Part shown: positions 1 to 8,872 of the stretch, one piece after another
Layout of the letters: every line of letters starts with the position of its first letter
Position numbering within the stretch: the stretch's first letter is position 1
Origin: Cellulomonas sp. ES6
Lineage (GTDB): Bacteria > Actinomycetota > Actinomycetes > Actinomycetales > Cellulomonadaceae
Assembly (NCBI RefSeq): GCF_030053835.1
Contig: NZ_CP125655.1
Span: forward strand, 1,364,001-1,428,000
Direction of reading: 5' to 3'
DNA: 64,000 nt
Made by a program: the position numbers and the translations under genes
The notes under the pieces: model-generated
Told to the model about the DNA's origin: nothing
What the model saw: only the letters and a program-made list of their open reading frames with translations
Database searches by the model: none

Positions 1-2
1 CG

Positions 3-680
3 CTGCACGAGCGGCTGCGCGCCGAGCCCGACCTGGCCGCCGTCGGCCCCGCGCAGGTCGACGAGGATGGGGAGCCCGCCCGCGTCCGGTGGCCGTTCCC
101 CACCCCCCGCGCCGCCTGGCGGCAGGCGGCGGGCCTCGGGCTCGGCCCGGACCGCGGGGACGGCTTCGTGATCGGCTCCGTGCTGCTGCTGCGCGCCGAG
201 GCGCTCGCCCGGGTCGGCGGGTTCGACGAGTCGTACTTCCTGTACTCCGAGGAGACCGACTGGCAGCGCCGGGCGCACGACGCCGGGTGGCGGTCGGCGG
301 TCGTCCCGGAGGTCGTCGCCCAGCACGCCGGCGGCGGGACCAGCTCCGACCCGGCCCGCCGGGAGACGCACTTCCACGCCGGCCAGGAGCGCTACCTGCG
401 CCGGCACCACGGCGCCACCGGGTGGGCGTCCGCCCGCGCGGCCGTCGCCCTCGGGGCCGTGCCCCGCGCGCTGCTCCCCGGGGACCGCGGCCGCGCCGCC
501 CGGCTGCGGCTGCGGCTCTACCTGGGCGGGCCGGTGCGCGCCGAGCAGGCGCTGGGCGACCTGCGCGCGCCGCGCGGCGGCGGGACCGCCGGGGCCGCCG
601 CGCCCGTCCCGCCCGCTGCGCCGGGTCCCGGCGCGCGCCCCCTGCCCGAGTCCGTCGACGAGCGGGAGCCCGCCGCATGA
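3..680 (+). CDS. Family 2 glycosyltransferase, 5' end cut off by window
   Basis: The frame is open from the first bases, so this is the C-terminal part (225 codons) of a larger protein. The visible motif GGFDESYFLYSEETDW is typical of rhamnosyltransferase-like GT2 enzymes, where the acidic EETD stretch is near the acceptor/catalytic site. GT2 enzymes transfer a sugar from a nucleotide donor to a growing polysaccharide at the cytoplasmic membrane face. The C-terminal 90 residues are Arg/Ala/Pro-rich with no clear domain. The stop overlaps the next start (ATGA at 677-680), so it is translationally coupled to the polymerase gene. An internal ATG at 168 is not the real start because homology extends upstream. 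Exact sugar specificity cannot be read. Confidence 0.85.
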   Translation: MHERLRAEPDLAAVGPAQVDEDGEPARVRWPFPTPRAAWRQAAGLGLGPDRGDGFVIGSVLLLRAEALARVGGFDESYFLYSEETDWQRRAHDAGWRSAVVPEVVAQHAGGGTSSDPARRETHFHAGQERYLRRHHGATGWASARAAVALGAVPRALLPGDRGRAARLRLRLYLGGPVRAEQALGDLRAPRGGGTAGAAAPVPPAAPGPGARPLPESVDEREPAA

Positions 681-2230
681 CCACGACCACGCCACCCGCC
701 CCGCCCGGTCCCCCGGCGGCGCTCGGCTCGGCGCTCGCCTCGGCGCCCGGCTCCGCGCTCGCCCCCGGGGTCGAGCCGCACGGGGCTCCGCCGCCGCCGG
801 GCGTGCTCGAGCGCGTCCCCGGCGCGGGGGTGACGCGCCGGGTGGCGCTCGCCGCGGGGCTCGCCGCCCTGGGCGTCGTGCTGGTGCTGCTCACGTCCGT
901 GCAGCCCTGGCTCACGCTCGGCGCGGGCGTGCTCGTCCTGGTGGTCGGCCTCACCCTGCGGGAGCCGCTGGCGATCCCGGTGCTCGGCATGCCGTTCCTG
1001 CTGCTGGTGAACCGGGTGGGCGGGGCCCTGTCCCTGTCGGACCTCGTCCTGTTCGCGGGGTTCTGGCCGGCGCTGCTGTTCGCCCGCCGACCCCTGACCG
1101 GCGCGATGCGCGGCGTGCTGTGGGCGACCGCGTTCTACCAGGCCACCGTCCTGTTCACCGTCATCGCGAACCCCTACGTGGCGAACGCCGTCGAGTGGCT
1201 GCACTCCTGGCTGCTGGTCGGGGGCGCCCTGCTGGTCGGCTGGGCGATCGGCGCCGCCGGGCACGCCCGGCTCGCGCTCGGGCTCTACGTGGCCGGGGCC
1301 GTCGTGGTGACGCTCGCCGCGCTGACGCAGTTCGTGGTGAACCTCGCGCACGGCAGCACCGCGCCGGTGTACCTCAACGAGCCGTTCCTCATGCACAAGA
1401 ACTACATCGGGTGCGTGCTGGCCTTCGCGGCGATCGTCGTCTACGCCCGCCCGCGGTGGCTGCGGTGGAACGACCTCGTGTGCCTCGCCCTGTTCGTGCT
1501 GTTCGTCGCGGGCATCCTCGTCGCGCAGTCCCGCCAGGCGCTGATCGGGCTCGCCGTCGCCGTGGCCGTCGTGGCCCTGCGCCCCGACCCCCACCGGCAC
1601 CGCTCGAAGGTCGTGCTGCTCGCGGTCGCGGGCGGCGCCCTCGTCGTCGGCACCCTCGTGCAGGACCAGCTCGAGTCCGGCGACCAGTACAACTCGGCCT
1701 ACCAGCGCCTGATCTGGTTCCGGCAGTCGCTGCTGATCTGGGAGCAGTACCCCTGGTTCGGCGCCGGCCTGCGCTGGTGGTACACCGACCGGTTCGACGA
1801 GAAGTTCCAGCCGCCGAACGCCGAGTTCGAGATGCTGTCGTCGGGCGGCATCGTCGGCCTCGTCGGGTTCCTCGTCATGTTCCTGGCGATCCTCGTCATC
1901 CTGTGGCGGGTCGACTCCCGCTACGGCACCCTCGCGTTCGTCCTGGTGCTCATGCGCCTCGTGCAGGGCCAGTTCGACCTGTTCTGGGTCGCCGCGCAGG
2001 TGTCCATCCCGTTCGTGATCGCCGGCATCTGCCTCGGGGCGCAGGCGCACGCCGCCCGGTCCGGCGCCGGGGAGGACGGGCTGCCGCCCCGGGTGGCGCC
2101 ACCACCGCCCGAGCGGCGCGGACCGGGCAGCGCGGACAGCGAGGAGGGCCGCCGCGCCCGGCACGCCCGCCCCGAGCGGCCCCACCGGCGCCGTCTGCCC
2201 CTGCCGATCGGCCACCGGGAGCACTCGTGA
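677..2230 (+). CDS. O-antigen ligase/polymerase-like (Wzy_C) membrane protein
   Basis: A 517-residue polytopic membrane protein: after a Pro/Ala-rich cytoplasmic N-terminus of about 55 residues there are roughly ten hydrophobic segments. The second half carries Wzy_C-like features: FLMHKNYIGCVLAF, then AQSRQALIGLAVAV, then a large loop with PWFGAGLRWWYTDRF and PPNAEFEML. Family members polymerise or ligate lipid-linked repeat units outside the membrane. The start is the ATG overlapping the upstream stop; the longer open frame from 89 lies over the upstream gene and is rejected. The GTGA overlap at 2227-2230 couples it to the next glycosyltransferase. Polymerase versus ligase cannot be decided from sequence alone. 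Confidence 0.85.
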   Translation: MTTTTPPAPPGPPAALGSALASAPGSALAPGVEPHGAPPPPGVLERVPGAGVTRRVALAAGLAALGVVLVLLTSVQPWLTLGAGVLVLVVGLTLREPLAIPVLGMPFLLLVNRVGGALSLSDLVLFAGFWPALLFARRPLTGAMRGVLWATAFYQATVLFTVIANPYVANAVEWLHSWLLVGGALLVGWAIGAAGHARLALGLYVAGAVVVTLAALTQFVVNLAHGSTAPVYLNEPFLMHKNYIGCVLAFAAIVVYARPRWLRWNDLVCLALFVLFVAGILVAQSRQALIGLAVAVAVVALRPDPHRHRSKVVLLAVAGGALVVGTLVQDQLESGDQYNSAYQRLIWFRQSLLIWEQYPWFGAGLRWWYTDRFDEKFQPPNAEFEMLSSGGIVGLVGFLVMFLAILVILWRVDSRYGTLAFVLVLMRLVQGQFDLFWVAAQVSIPFVIAGICLGAQAHAARSGAGEDGLPPRVAPPPPERRGPGSADSEEGRRARHARPERPHRRRLPLPIGHREHS

Positions 2231-3387
2231 CCACCGACGTCGTGCACGTCGTGTGCACCGACGCCTTCGCGGGTGTCGAGCGCTACGTGACCACCCTCGC
2301 CCGCACGCAGGACGCCCGCGGCCTGCGCGTGCACGTCCTCGGCGGTGCGGCGGACCGGATGCCCGCCGAGCTGGCCGGCTCCGGCGTCCGGTGGGCGCCC
2401 GCGCCGACGCCCCCGCGCGCCGCGGCCGCCCTGCGGCGGGTCGACACCCGCCTGGTGCACGCGCACATGACCGCCGCCGAGCTCGCGGCGGTCGTCGCGG
2501 GCCGCGCCCCCGTCGTCGCCACGCGGCACTTCGCGGACCGCCGGGGATCCTCCGCGGCCGGGCGCCTCGTGGCCCGCGTCGTCGGGCCGCGGATCGCGGC
2601 GCAGGTCGCGATCAGCCGGTTCGTGGCCGACCGCGTGGACGGCGCGTCGACCGTCGTGCACCCCGGCGTGCCGTCCGTGCCGCGGGTGGACGGCGAGGTG
2701 GCGCCCGCCCGCCGCCCCGTCGTGCTCATGGCGCAGCGGCTCGAGGCGGAGAAGCGGACGGACCTCGGCCTGCGCGTGTGGGCGGCCAGCGGGCTCGCCG
2801 ACGCCGGCTGGGAGCTGCTCGTGGCGGGGTCCGGGGCCGAGCGGCCCGCGCTGGAGCGCCTGGCCGCCGAGCTCGGGGTCGCGGCGACCACGCGGTTCCT
2901 CGGCGCGCGGTCCGACGTCGACGCGCTGCTCACGACCGCGGGGATCTTCCTCGCCCCCCGGCCCGACGAGCCCTACGGCCTGTCGGTGGTCGAGGCCATG
3001 GCGCACGGGACCCCGGTCGTCGCGGGGCGCGGCGGCGGGCACGACGAGACCGTGGGGTCCGCGGACGGGGCGGTGCTCGTGCCCGCCGACGACGTCCCCG
3101 CGGCGGGCGCCGCGCTCGCCCGGCTCGCCCGCGACCCGGAGCGCCGCGCCGCCTACGGCGAGGAGCTCCGGGCGGTGCAGCAGCAGCACTTCGACCTCGG
3201 CACGCACGCCGACGGCGTCGCCGCGGTGTACGCGGCGGTGCTCGGCGGGGAGAGCGGGACGCGGCCGGTCGCGGGCGGGGCGCCCGGGGCCGCCGGACCC
3301 GCCGGGGCCCCGACGGCGGGTGCCGCGGCGACCGGTGCGCCCGACGTGCCCGGTCTGCCCGGTCTGCCCGGGGCGGTGCGCCGGTGA
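2227..3387 (+). CDS. GT4-type glycosyltransferase
   Basis: 386 residues with a GT-B fold pattern. The N-terminal domain begins VVHVVCTDAFAGVERYV, an acceptor-side glycine-rich loop; the C-terminal donor domain has VVLMAQRLEAEKRTDL and the E-x7-E region PYGLSVVEAMAHGTPVV. It probably adds a sugar to the lipid-linked repeat unit of the surface polysaccharide in the cytoplasm. The GTG start at 2227 overlaps the stop of the Wzy-like gene, and its own stop overlaps the next GTG, so genes 1-4 form one translationally coupled plus-strand unit. The C-terminal tail of about 35 residues is Gly/Ala/Pro-rich and probably disordered. Confidence 0.87.
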   Translation: MTTDVVHVVCTDAFAGVERYVTTLARTQDARGLRVHVLGGAADRMPAELAGSGVRWAPAPTPPRAAAALRRVDTRLVHAHMTAAELAAVVAGRAPVVATRHFADRRGSSAAGRLVARVVGPRIAAQVAISRFVADRVDGASTVVHPGVPSVPRVDGEVAPARRPVVLMAQRLEAEKRTDLGLRVWAASGLADAGWELLVAGSGAERPALERLAAELGVAATTRFLGARSDVDALLTTAGIFLAPRPDEPYGLSVVEAMAHGTPVVAGRGGGHDETVGSADGAVLVPADDVPAAGAALARLARDPERRAAYGEELRAVQQQHFDLGTHADGVAAVYAAVLGGESGTRPVAGGAPGAAGPAGAPTAGAAATGAPDVPGLPGLPGAVRR

Positions 3388-4601
3388 CCGCCGCGACCCA
3401 CGCCTCCGTGCGGCGCTCCGCGGCCCCGGACGACCGCCGCGACCTCGTCGTGGTGTCCCTGGAGCCGTGGGACGAGGTGTGGCGCCGCAACCAGCACCTC
3501 GTCGCGGGGCTCCTGGCCGACGACCCGGGGCTGCGCGTGCTGTTCGTCGAGCCGCCCGTCGACCACCTGCACGACCTGCGCCGCGGTGCCCAGCCCACCC
3601 TCGGCCGCCCGGTGCGGCGGCTCGGCCCGCAGGACGGCGCCCCCGCCGGCCGGGCGTGGGCGTACCGGCCGACCAAGTGGCTGCCGCGCCGTCTCGACGC
3701 GGGCGGTGACGACCGGCGGGCCCGGGCGGTCGCCCGCGTGGCCCGGCGGCTCGGCATGGCGGACCCGGTGCTGTGGGTGAACGACCCGGGCGGTGCCGCC
3801 GTGCTGCGCGCCACCGGCTGGCGGGCGCTGTACGACGTCACCGACGACTGGCTGCGCGCCGTCCGCGAGCCCGCCGAGCACGAGCGCCTCGAGGCCGCCG
3901 AGCGGGTGCTGATGGAGCGCTGCGCGGAGGTCGTCGTCTGCTCCCCCGCGCTCGTGCGCGCGAAGGGCGCCGACCGCCCCGTGACGCTGCTGACCAACGC
4001 CGTCGACGTGGACGCCTACCGCACGCCCGCGCCCCGCCCGGCCGACCTGCCGGACGGCCCGTACGCGGTGTACGTCGGGACCCTGCACCCCGACCGGCTC
4101 GACGTCGACGCGTGCCTGCGGCTCGCGACGCACCTGCGGGCGACCGGCTCCCGGCTCGTGCTGGTCGGGCCGCCGCTGCTGGACCCGCTCGACCTGACGC
4201 GGCTCGAGGCCGCGGGCGCCCTGCTGCTCGGCGCCCGCCCGGCCGCGCTGGTCCCCGCGTACCTGCAGCACGCCGGTGCGCTCGTCGTGCCCCACGTCGT
4301 CGACGACTTCACCGACTCGCTGGACCCGATCAAGCTGTACGAGTACCTGGCGGTGGGCCGCCCGATCGTGGCGACGCCCGTCGCCGGGTTCCGCGACCAG
4401 CCGCCGGACCGCGTGACCACGGCGTCGCCGCAGCACCTGCCGGACGTCGTCGCCCGCGTGCTCGCGGACGCCGACGCGACCGGGGCCGACGCCACCGGGC
4501 CTCGGTTCCCGCTGCGGCCGCCGGCCGACGCCGACGTGCCCCGCTGGTCCGACCGGGTCCGGGAGATGGCGGAGGTGCTCAGCCGCGTCCGCGCCGGCTG
4601 A
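3384..4601 (+). CDS. Glycosyltransferase, GT-B fold (TuaH-like)
   Basis: 405 residues. It opens with DLVVVSLEPWDEVWRRNQH, a pattern seen in glycosyltransferases annotated as teichuronic-acid TuaH-like, followed by VLWVNDP and YDVTDDW. The donor half contains YAVYVGTLHPDRLDVD and DPIKLYEYLAVGRPIVAT, where KLYEYLA...GRPIV is the nucleotide-sugar binding E-motif. The start is GTG at 3384, overlapping the previous stop. The 3' end overlaps the 3' end of the opposite-strand glycosyltransferase by 23 bp (4579-4601), so the two operons meet tail to tail with no room for a separate terminator. Donor and acceptor are unknown. Confidence 0.82.
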   Translation: MTAATHASVRRSAAPDDRRDLVVVSLEPWDEVWRRNQHLVAGLLADDPGLRVLFVEPPVDHLHDLRRGAQPTLGRPVRRLGPQDGAPAGRAWAYRPTKWLPRRLDAGGDDRRARAVARVARRLGMADPVLWVNDPGGAAVLRATGWRALYDVTDDWLRAVREPAEHERLEAAERVLMERCAEVVVCSPALVRAKGADRPVTLLTNAVDVDAYRTPAPRPADLPDGPYAVYVGTLHPDRLDVDACLRLATHLRATGSRLVLVGPPLLDPLDLTRLEAAGALLLGARPAALVPAYLQHAGALVVPHVVDDFTDSLDPIKLYEYLAVGRPIVATPVAGFRDQPPDRVTTASPQHLPDVVARVLADADATGADATGPRFPLRPPADADVPRWSDRVREMAEVLSRVRAG

Positions 4602-5856
4602 CCCGCTCCCACACCGTGGTCAGCCGGTCGGCCGTGCGCTCGACGGCGAACTCCGCCTGCACGTCCTTCCACGCCCGGTCCGCCCGCGCGGCGGCCTCCT
4701 GCGGGCGCTCCAGCACGCGCGCGACGGCCGCGGCCAGCGCCGCCGGGTCACGCGGCGGGACCAGCAGGCAGCGCTCCGTGCCGTCGGCCGCCACGGCGAG
4801 CTCGTCGACGCCGCCGCCGGCGGTCGCGACCACGGGCACGCCGCGGGCCATCCCCTCGGCGACGACCTGCCCGAACGGCTCGGGCACCGGCGACGCGTGC
4901 ACCAGCACGGACAGCCCGTCCACCTCGGCGACCGGGTCCGCGACCCAGCCCGTCCACTCCAGCCGTCCGTCCAGCCCGCGCCGGGCGGCCAGCTCGCGCA
5001 CCTGCGCCTCGTAGGCCGCCTCGGCGAACAGGGACGCGCCCACCACCCGGAACCGGGCCGCGGGGAACCGCTCGGCCAGCAGGGTGCACGCCTCGACGAA
5101 CTCGCGCTGGCCCTTGGTCGGGCTGATCCGCCCCACCAGGCCGACGACCGGGACCTCCGGGACCGGCCGCGCCGCGGGGTCCGCCGCGACCTGCTCCGGC
5201 GCGAGACCGGGGTACGCGAGCGTCCAGCCCCGGCGCAGCGGCAGCAGGGTCGCGGCGGTCGCGTGCGAGTTGACCACGACGTGCCGGGGCCCGCGGCGCG
5301 CGACCGCCCGCAGCACCCGGGCGAGCCCGCCCGGCAGGTAGTCGTCCGCGATCCGGTCGTGCACGTGCCAGACGAGCGGCCGCCGGGCGAGCGCCGCGGC
5401 CGGCAGACCGAGCAGGTCCGCCTTGAGCGACGTCGTGTGGACCACGTCCGCGTCCAGCTCCCGCAGCAGGCGGCCGAGCCGGGCCACGAACGGCGCGGTC
5501 GCGACCGCGGACCGCGCCGCCCCGAGCACCGAGCGCCCCGCCGTCGCGCGGTCGGTGCGGGCGACGGCCGGGTCCAGCGGCAGCACCCGCACCGCCACGC
5601 CCGCCTCGCGCAGGCGCTCGCGCAGCGGACCGTCGGAGAACAGCACGACCGTCACCGCGACCCGGGCCGGGTCCAGCGCGCGGCACGTGCGCAGCAGCGC
5701 GAGCTCGGCGCCGCCCAGCTCCGCGGTGTGGTCCAGCACGACCACCCGCACCGGGGCGTGCGGCGCGCCCGGTGCGCCCGGCCCGTGCGGCCCGTGCGGC
5801 ACGTGCGGCTCGCCCAGCGCGGCGGCGTCACGCGGCGCACCGCGTCCGGTGGTCAC
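4579..5856 (-). CDS. GT4-type glycosyltransferase
   Basis: 425 residues, GT-B. The N-terminal domain has VLDHTAELGGAELALLR, the donor domain PVVGLVGRISPTKGQREF, and the E-x7-E region EPFGQVVAEGMARGVPVVA. It probably acts on a membrane-lipid-linked oligosaccharide. The GTG start at 5856 shares bases with the stop of the upstream Wzz-like gene (GTGA), so it is the last cistron of the minus-strand unit that starts at 10421. The first 30 residues are rich in Pro/Gly/His and look like an extension; the alternative start would be the Val before VVVLDHTA. Confidence 0.86.
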   Translation of the reverse strand: MTTGRGAPRDAAALGEPHVPHGPHGPGAPGAPHAPVRVVVLDHTAELGGAELALLRTCRALDPARVAVTVVLFSDGPLRERLREAGVAVRVLPLDPAVARTDRATAGRSVLGAARSAVATAPFVARLGRLLRELDADVVHTTSLKADLLGLPAAALARRPLVWHVHDRIADDYLPGGLARVLRAVARRGPRHVVVNSHATAATLLPLRRGWTLAYPGLAPEQVAADPAARPVPEVPVVGLVGRISPTKGQREFVEACTLLAERFPAARFRVVGASLFAEAAYEAQVRELAARRGLDGRLEWTGWVADPVAEVDGLSVLVHASPVPEPFGQVVAEGMARGVPVVATAGGGVDELAVAADGTERCLLVPPRDPAALAAAVARVLERPQEAAARADRAWKDVQAEFAVERTADRLTTVWERVSRRGRG

Positions 5857-7706
5857 GTCGTCTCGGCGGCGACCGGCGCGCGGTCCTCCCGGGCGCGGTC
5901 CTCGGAGTCCTCCTGCTCCTGCGCCGGCTCGCCCGGCGCCCGGCCGCCGCGGCCCGACGCGGGGGTCGGGACCCGGCCCTCGCGCGCCGTGCCGTCGCCG
6001 GCGGCCTCCTGCTCGCCCTCCGGCTCGGCGTCGTCCGCCGGTGCCGGCCCGTCGTCGCCCTCGGAGCGCGCGGCGTCACCGCGCCCGGCGGCGGGCGCGT
6101 CCGCCCCGGCCACGGTCGCACCGGGCGCCGGGGCGGCGTCGCCGTCGTCCTCGGTCTCCACCGCCGCACCCGTGTAGGCGTACGTCGCCTCGTAGGCCAC
6201 GTGCCGGCGCTCGCCGGCGCCGTCGAGCGCGAGGCCCAGCAGCGCGGCGTTCGCGGCGCGCAGGCGCTCGGCCGACTCCTCGACGGCCGCCGCGGCGGTG
6301 TGGCCGATCGTCACGGCCAGCAGCACGCCGTCCGCGTACGACCCGAGGATCGTGGCGTCGGCCGCGACCAGCATCGGCGGCGCGTCGATGATGACGACGT
6401 CCGCGGTGCGCCGCAGCTGCTCGACCAGCGCGCGCACCTCGTCGCTCGCCAGGTAGTCCGCCGGGTCGAGCTCCGTCTGGAGCGCCGGGTGCACGGACAG
6501 GTGCGGGATCGCGGTCGGCACCGCCGCGGTGCGGTTGCGGGCGCCGCCGCGTCCGGCCGGGGCGGGGGCGTCCGCGGACGCCGGCAGCAGCGCGTTGAGC
6601 CGCGGCTGGCGCAGGTCGCCGGAGAGCACCACGACGCTCCGGCCGGACAGGGCCCAGGAGGCCGCGAGGTTGGCCGCCACGAACGAGCGGGGCGTCTCGA
6701 CGTCCGACGCGGTGACCACGATCACCGCGCTGCCCGAGTCGTTCTCCACCGCGGCCTGCAGGGCGGTGCGGAGCTCGCGGACGGACCGGGTGTACGCCGT
6801 GGCCTCGCGGCGGGCCACCGGGAGCGTGCCCTCCGCCTCGTACGACTTGAGCGCCGCGCCCGTGCCGGACAGGCGGGCGAGCACCGGAGCACCCGCCGAG
6901 CGGCGCGCGGCGCCCGTCGTGCGGATCTTGGTGTCCAGGCCGCGCCGCACCACCGCGAGGCCGATGCCGACCAGCAGGCCCGCCAGGCCGGCGACGGCGT
7001 AGACCAGCATCGGCGGGAGGCTGACCAGCGTGCCGTGCACCGCGTTCTGGAGGATCGCGGCCGGCGAGGCCAGCAGCTGGGCCTGCGTGAGCTGCGACGA
7101 CAGCGTCTGGTACTGCTCCATCGTCGTGGAGTACTGCGCCTCGAGCAGGCCCTCGACCGGGTCCACCTGGGCGTCGGGGTTCGCGTTCGCGGCCGCCGCG
7201 GCCGCCGCGCGCCGGGACTCCGTGATGGCCTGCTGCTGCTCGTCGATGCTCGTGGCGAGCGCGTCGAGGCGCTTCTGCATCGCCGCGACGTCGTCGTCGA
7301 ACTGCGCCTGCAGCGCCGCGACGTACGCCGTGGCGACCGCGTTCGCGGCGTCGACCGTGTCCTGCGGGTCCAGGCCCGTCTCGGTGACGACGACGTTGGA
7401 GGGGCTCTCGAGCGCGTACTCGGCCGACGTCCGGGCCGCGAGGTCGTCCGCGAGCCCGGGGTCGCCCAGGGCGGTCGCCGCGGTCGTGGTGACGGCGTCC
7501 CCGGTCACCAGTGCGGGGTCGCTCTCCAGCCGGATGCCGGCGTCCGCGAGCGTCTCGGTCCCGACGATCTGCACCGTCGCCTCCGCCGCGTACTCCGGCT
7601 CCTGCCGGTCGACGTAGAGCCAGGCGCCGGCGAGCGCCGCCAGGACGGACACCAGCACCAGCCACTTGCCGAACCAGACTGTCCGGAACATGTCCTGCAG
7701 GGTCAT
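5853..7706 (-). CDS. Wzz-type chain-length protein fused to a degenerate BY-kinase domain
   Basis: 617 residues. Residues 1-260 follow the Wzz plan: TM1 at 16-32, a periplasmic-side coiled region (about 140-220), and TM2 near 234-254. Residues 300-470 match the cytoplasmic tyrosine-autokinase (CpsD/Wzc) domain: Walker A' VVVLSGDLRQPR (358-369) and Walker B ADVVIIDAPP (435-444) are recognisable. The Walker A site, normally a GEGKS/T-type loop, reads VTASDVETPRS (331-341), with no Gly-Lys-Ser/Thr. The tail after 515 is acidic and Pro/Ala-rich; the only tyrosines near it are in YEATYAY, not a classical Tyr cluster. It probably controls polymer length but may be unable to bind or hydrolyse ATP normally. 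Its start overlaps the upstream stop (ATGA). Confidence 0.82.
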   Translation of the reverse strand: MTLQDMFRTVWFGKWLVLVSVLAALAGAWLYVDRQEPEYAAEATVQIVGTETLADAGIRLESDPALVTGDAVTTTAATALGDPGLADDLAARTSAEYALESPSNVVVTETGLDPQDTVDAANAVATAYVAALQAQFDDDVAAMQKRLDALATSIDEQQQAITESRRAAAAAAANANPDAQVDPVEGLLEAQYSTTMEQYQTLSSQLTQAQLLASPAAILQNAVHGTLVSLPPMLVYAVAGLAGLLVGIGLAVVRRGLDTKIRTTGAARRSAGAPVLARLSGTGAALKSYEAEGTLPVARREATAYTRSVRELRTALQAAVENDSGSAVIVVTASDVETPRSFVAANLAASWALSGRSVVVLSGDLRQPRLNALLPASADAPAPAGRGGARNRTAAVPTAIPHLSVHPALQTELDPADYLASDEVRALVEQLRRTADVVIIDAPPMLVAADATILGSYADGVLLAVTIGHTAAAAVEESAERLRAANAALLGLALDGAGERRHVAYEATYAYTGAAVETEDDGDAAPAPGATVAGADAPAAGRGDAARSEGDDGPAPADDAEPEGEQEAAGDGTAREGRVPTPASGRGGRAPGEPAQEQEDSEDRAREDRAPVAAETT

Positions 7707-8872
7707 CGGGGGCGCCTTTCGGTCGGGACGGTCTCGAGGCGGGGCCGGGGGCCGGCGGCGTGCGCGAGCTCCTCGCGGGCGATCGCGTGCAGCCGCTCGA
7801 CGAACCGCCCTGCGGCGAACTCGTCGGCGTGCGCCGTCAGCACCCGGGGGTCCCAGGTGCGGGCCAGCGCGCGCCCGGCGGCCTCGGCCACCAGGTCGGG
7901 GTCCGGGGCGTCGAAGAACTCCCCGGTGATGCCGTCACGGACGGTGTCGAGGTAGCCGCCGTCGCGCAGGACGACGGACGGACGGCCGAAGGCGGCGGCC
8001 TCCAGCGGGGACAGGCCGTAGTCCTCGTAGGACGCGGCGACGAGGGCGGCGCAGTGCCGGTACAGCCAGCGCAGGCGGGCGTCGTCCACCCGCCCGACGA
8101 GCCTCACCCGGGGCAGGTCGCGCACCCGCTGGGCGAGCGCCGCCCGCTCGGGGCCGTCGCCGACCACCACGAGGCGGGTGCCCGGCATCCGGCGCACCGC
8201 CTCCACGACGACGTCCACGTTCTTGTAGGGCAGCAGCCGCGCGACGCACAGGAGGAACCCGGGCTCGACGCCGTCGGGCGCGGTCTCCTCGCCGGCGGGC
8301 AGCATGGCGGGCGGCGGGGGCAGGATCTCGGCCTCGATCCCGTACGCCTCCCGGATCGCCCGGGCGGTGACGGTCGAGTTCGCGAGGTAGCGGTCGGCGG
8401 TCCCCGCGGCCCGGCGGTCCCAGCGCCGCAGACCGGGGGCGAGCAGCCCGAGCGCCCGGGCGGCGAGCCACCGCTGGGCGCCGCCGGCGGGGCCCAGGTA
8501 CCGGTCCGTCTGGTAGAGCCAGCGCGCGGGCGCGTGGCAGTACACGACCTTGCGGCCCGGTGTCGGGAACCCGTGGGCCCAGCCGGTCGACGACGCGAGG
8601 ACGACGTCCGCCTCGATCGGCGTCGCCCGGACGGCCGGCGCCAGCAGCGGCAGGGCCAGCCGGTGGTGGCGCCGCAGCAGCCCGACGCGGTCCAGCGGGC
8701 TGGTGCGGACGTCCAGCGGCGCGAACTCCGGGAACGTGCCGTCCGGGTGGTAGAGCGTCGTGTACAGCGGCGCGTCCGGGAACGCCTGCGCCATCACCAG
8801 CGCGACGCGCTCCGCACCGCCGCGCTGCGTGGCGTAGTCGTGCGCCAGCGCGACGCGCTCACCGCCCGCCAT
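7703..8872 (-). CDS. GT4-type glycosyltransferase
   Basis: 389 residues. The N-terminus ALAHDYATQRGGAERVAL is the usual acceptor-binding GGAE loop. The donor domain has FLLCVARLLPYKNVDVV and the E-x7-E stretch EDYGLSPLEAAAFGRPSVV. It is related to mannosyl/rhamnosyl GT4 enzymes. It sits between the priming glycosyltransferase (14-bp overlap) and the Wzz-like gene (4-bp overlap), which fits a role adding an early sugar to the undecaprenyl-linked unit. ATG at 8872 is accepted as start; GTG a few codons in (before ALAHDY) is an alternative. Confidence 0.86.
   Translation of the reverse strand: MAGGERVALAHDYATQRGGAERVALVMAQAFPDAPLYTTLYHPDGTFPEFAPLDVRTSPLDRVGLLRRHHRLALPLLAPAVRATPIEADVVLASSTGWAHGFPTPGRKVVYCHAPARWLYQTDRYLGPAGGAQRWLAARALGLLAPGLRRWDRRAAGTADRYLANSTVTARAIREAYGIEAEILPPPPAMLPAGEETAPDGVEPGFLLCVARLLPYKNVDVVVEAVRRMPGTRLVVVGDGPERAALAQRVRDLPRVRLVGRVDDARLRWLYRHCAALVAASYEDYGLSPLEAAAFGRPSVVLRDGGYLDTVRDGITGEFFDAPDPDLVAEAAGRALARTWDPRVLTAHADEFAAGRFVERLHAIAREELAHAAGPRPRLETVPTERRPR

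Noticed and set aside
518..2224. Long minus-strand open frame opposite the Wzy-like gene
   Set aside because: High-GC shadow frame with Arg/Gln/Glu/His-biased composition and no domain; the plus strand encodes a clear membrane protein.
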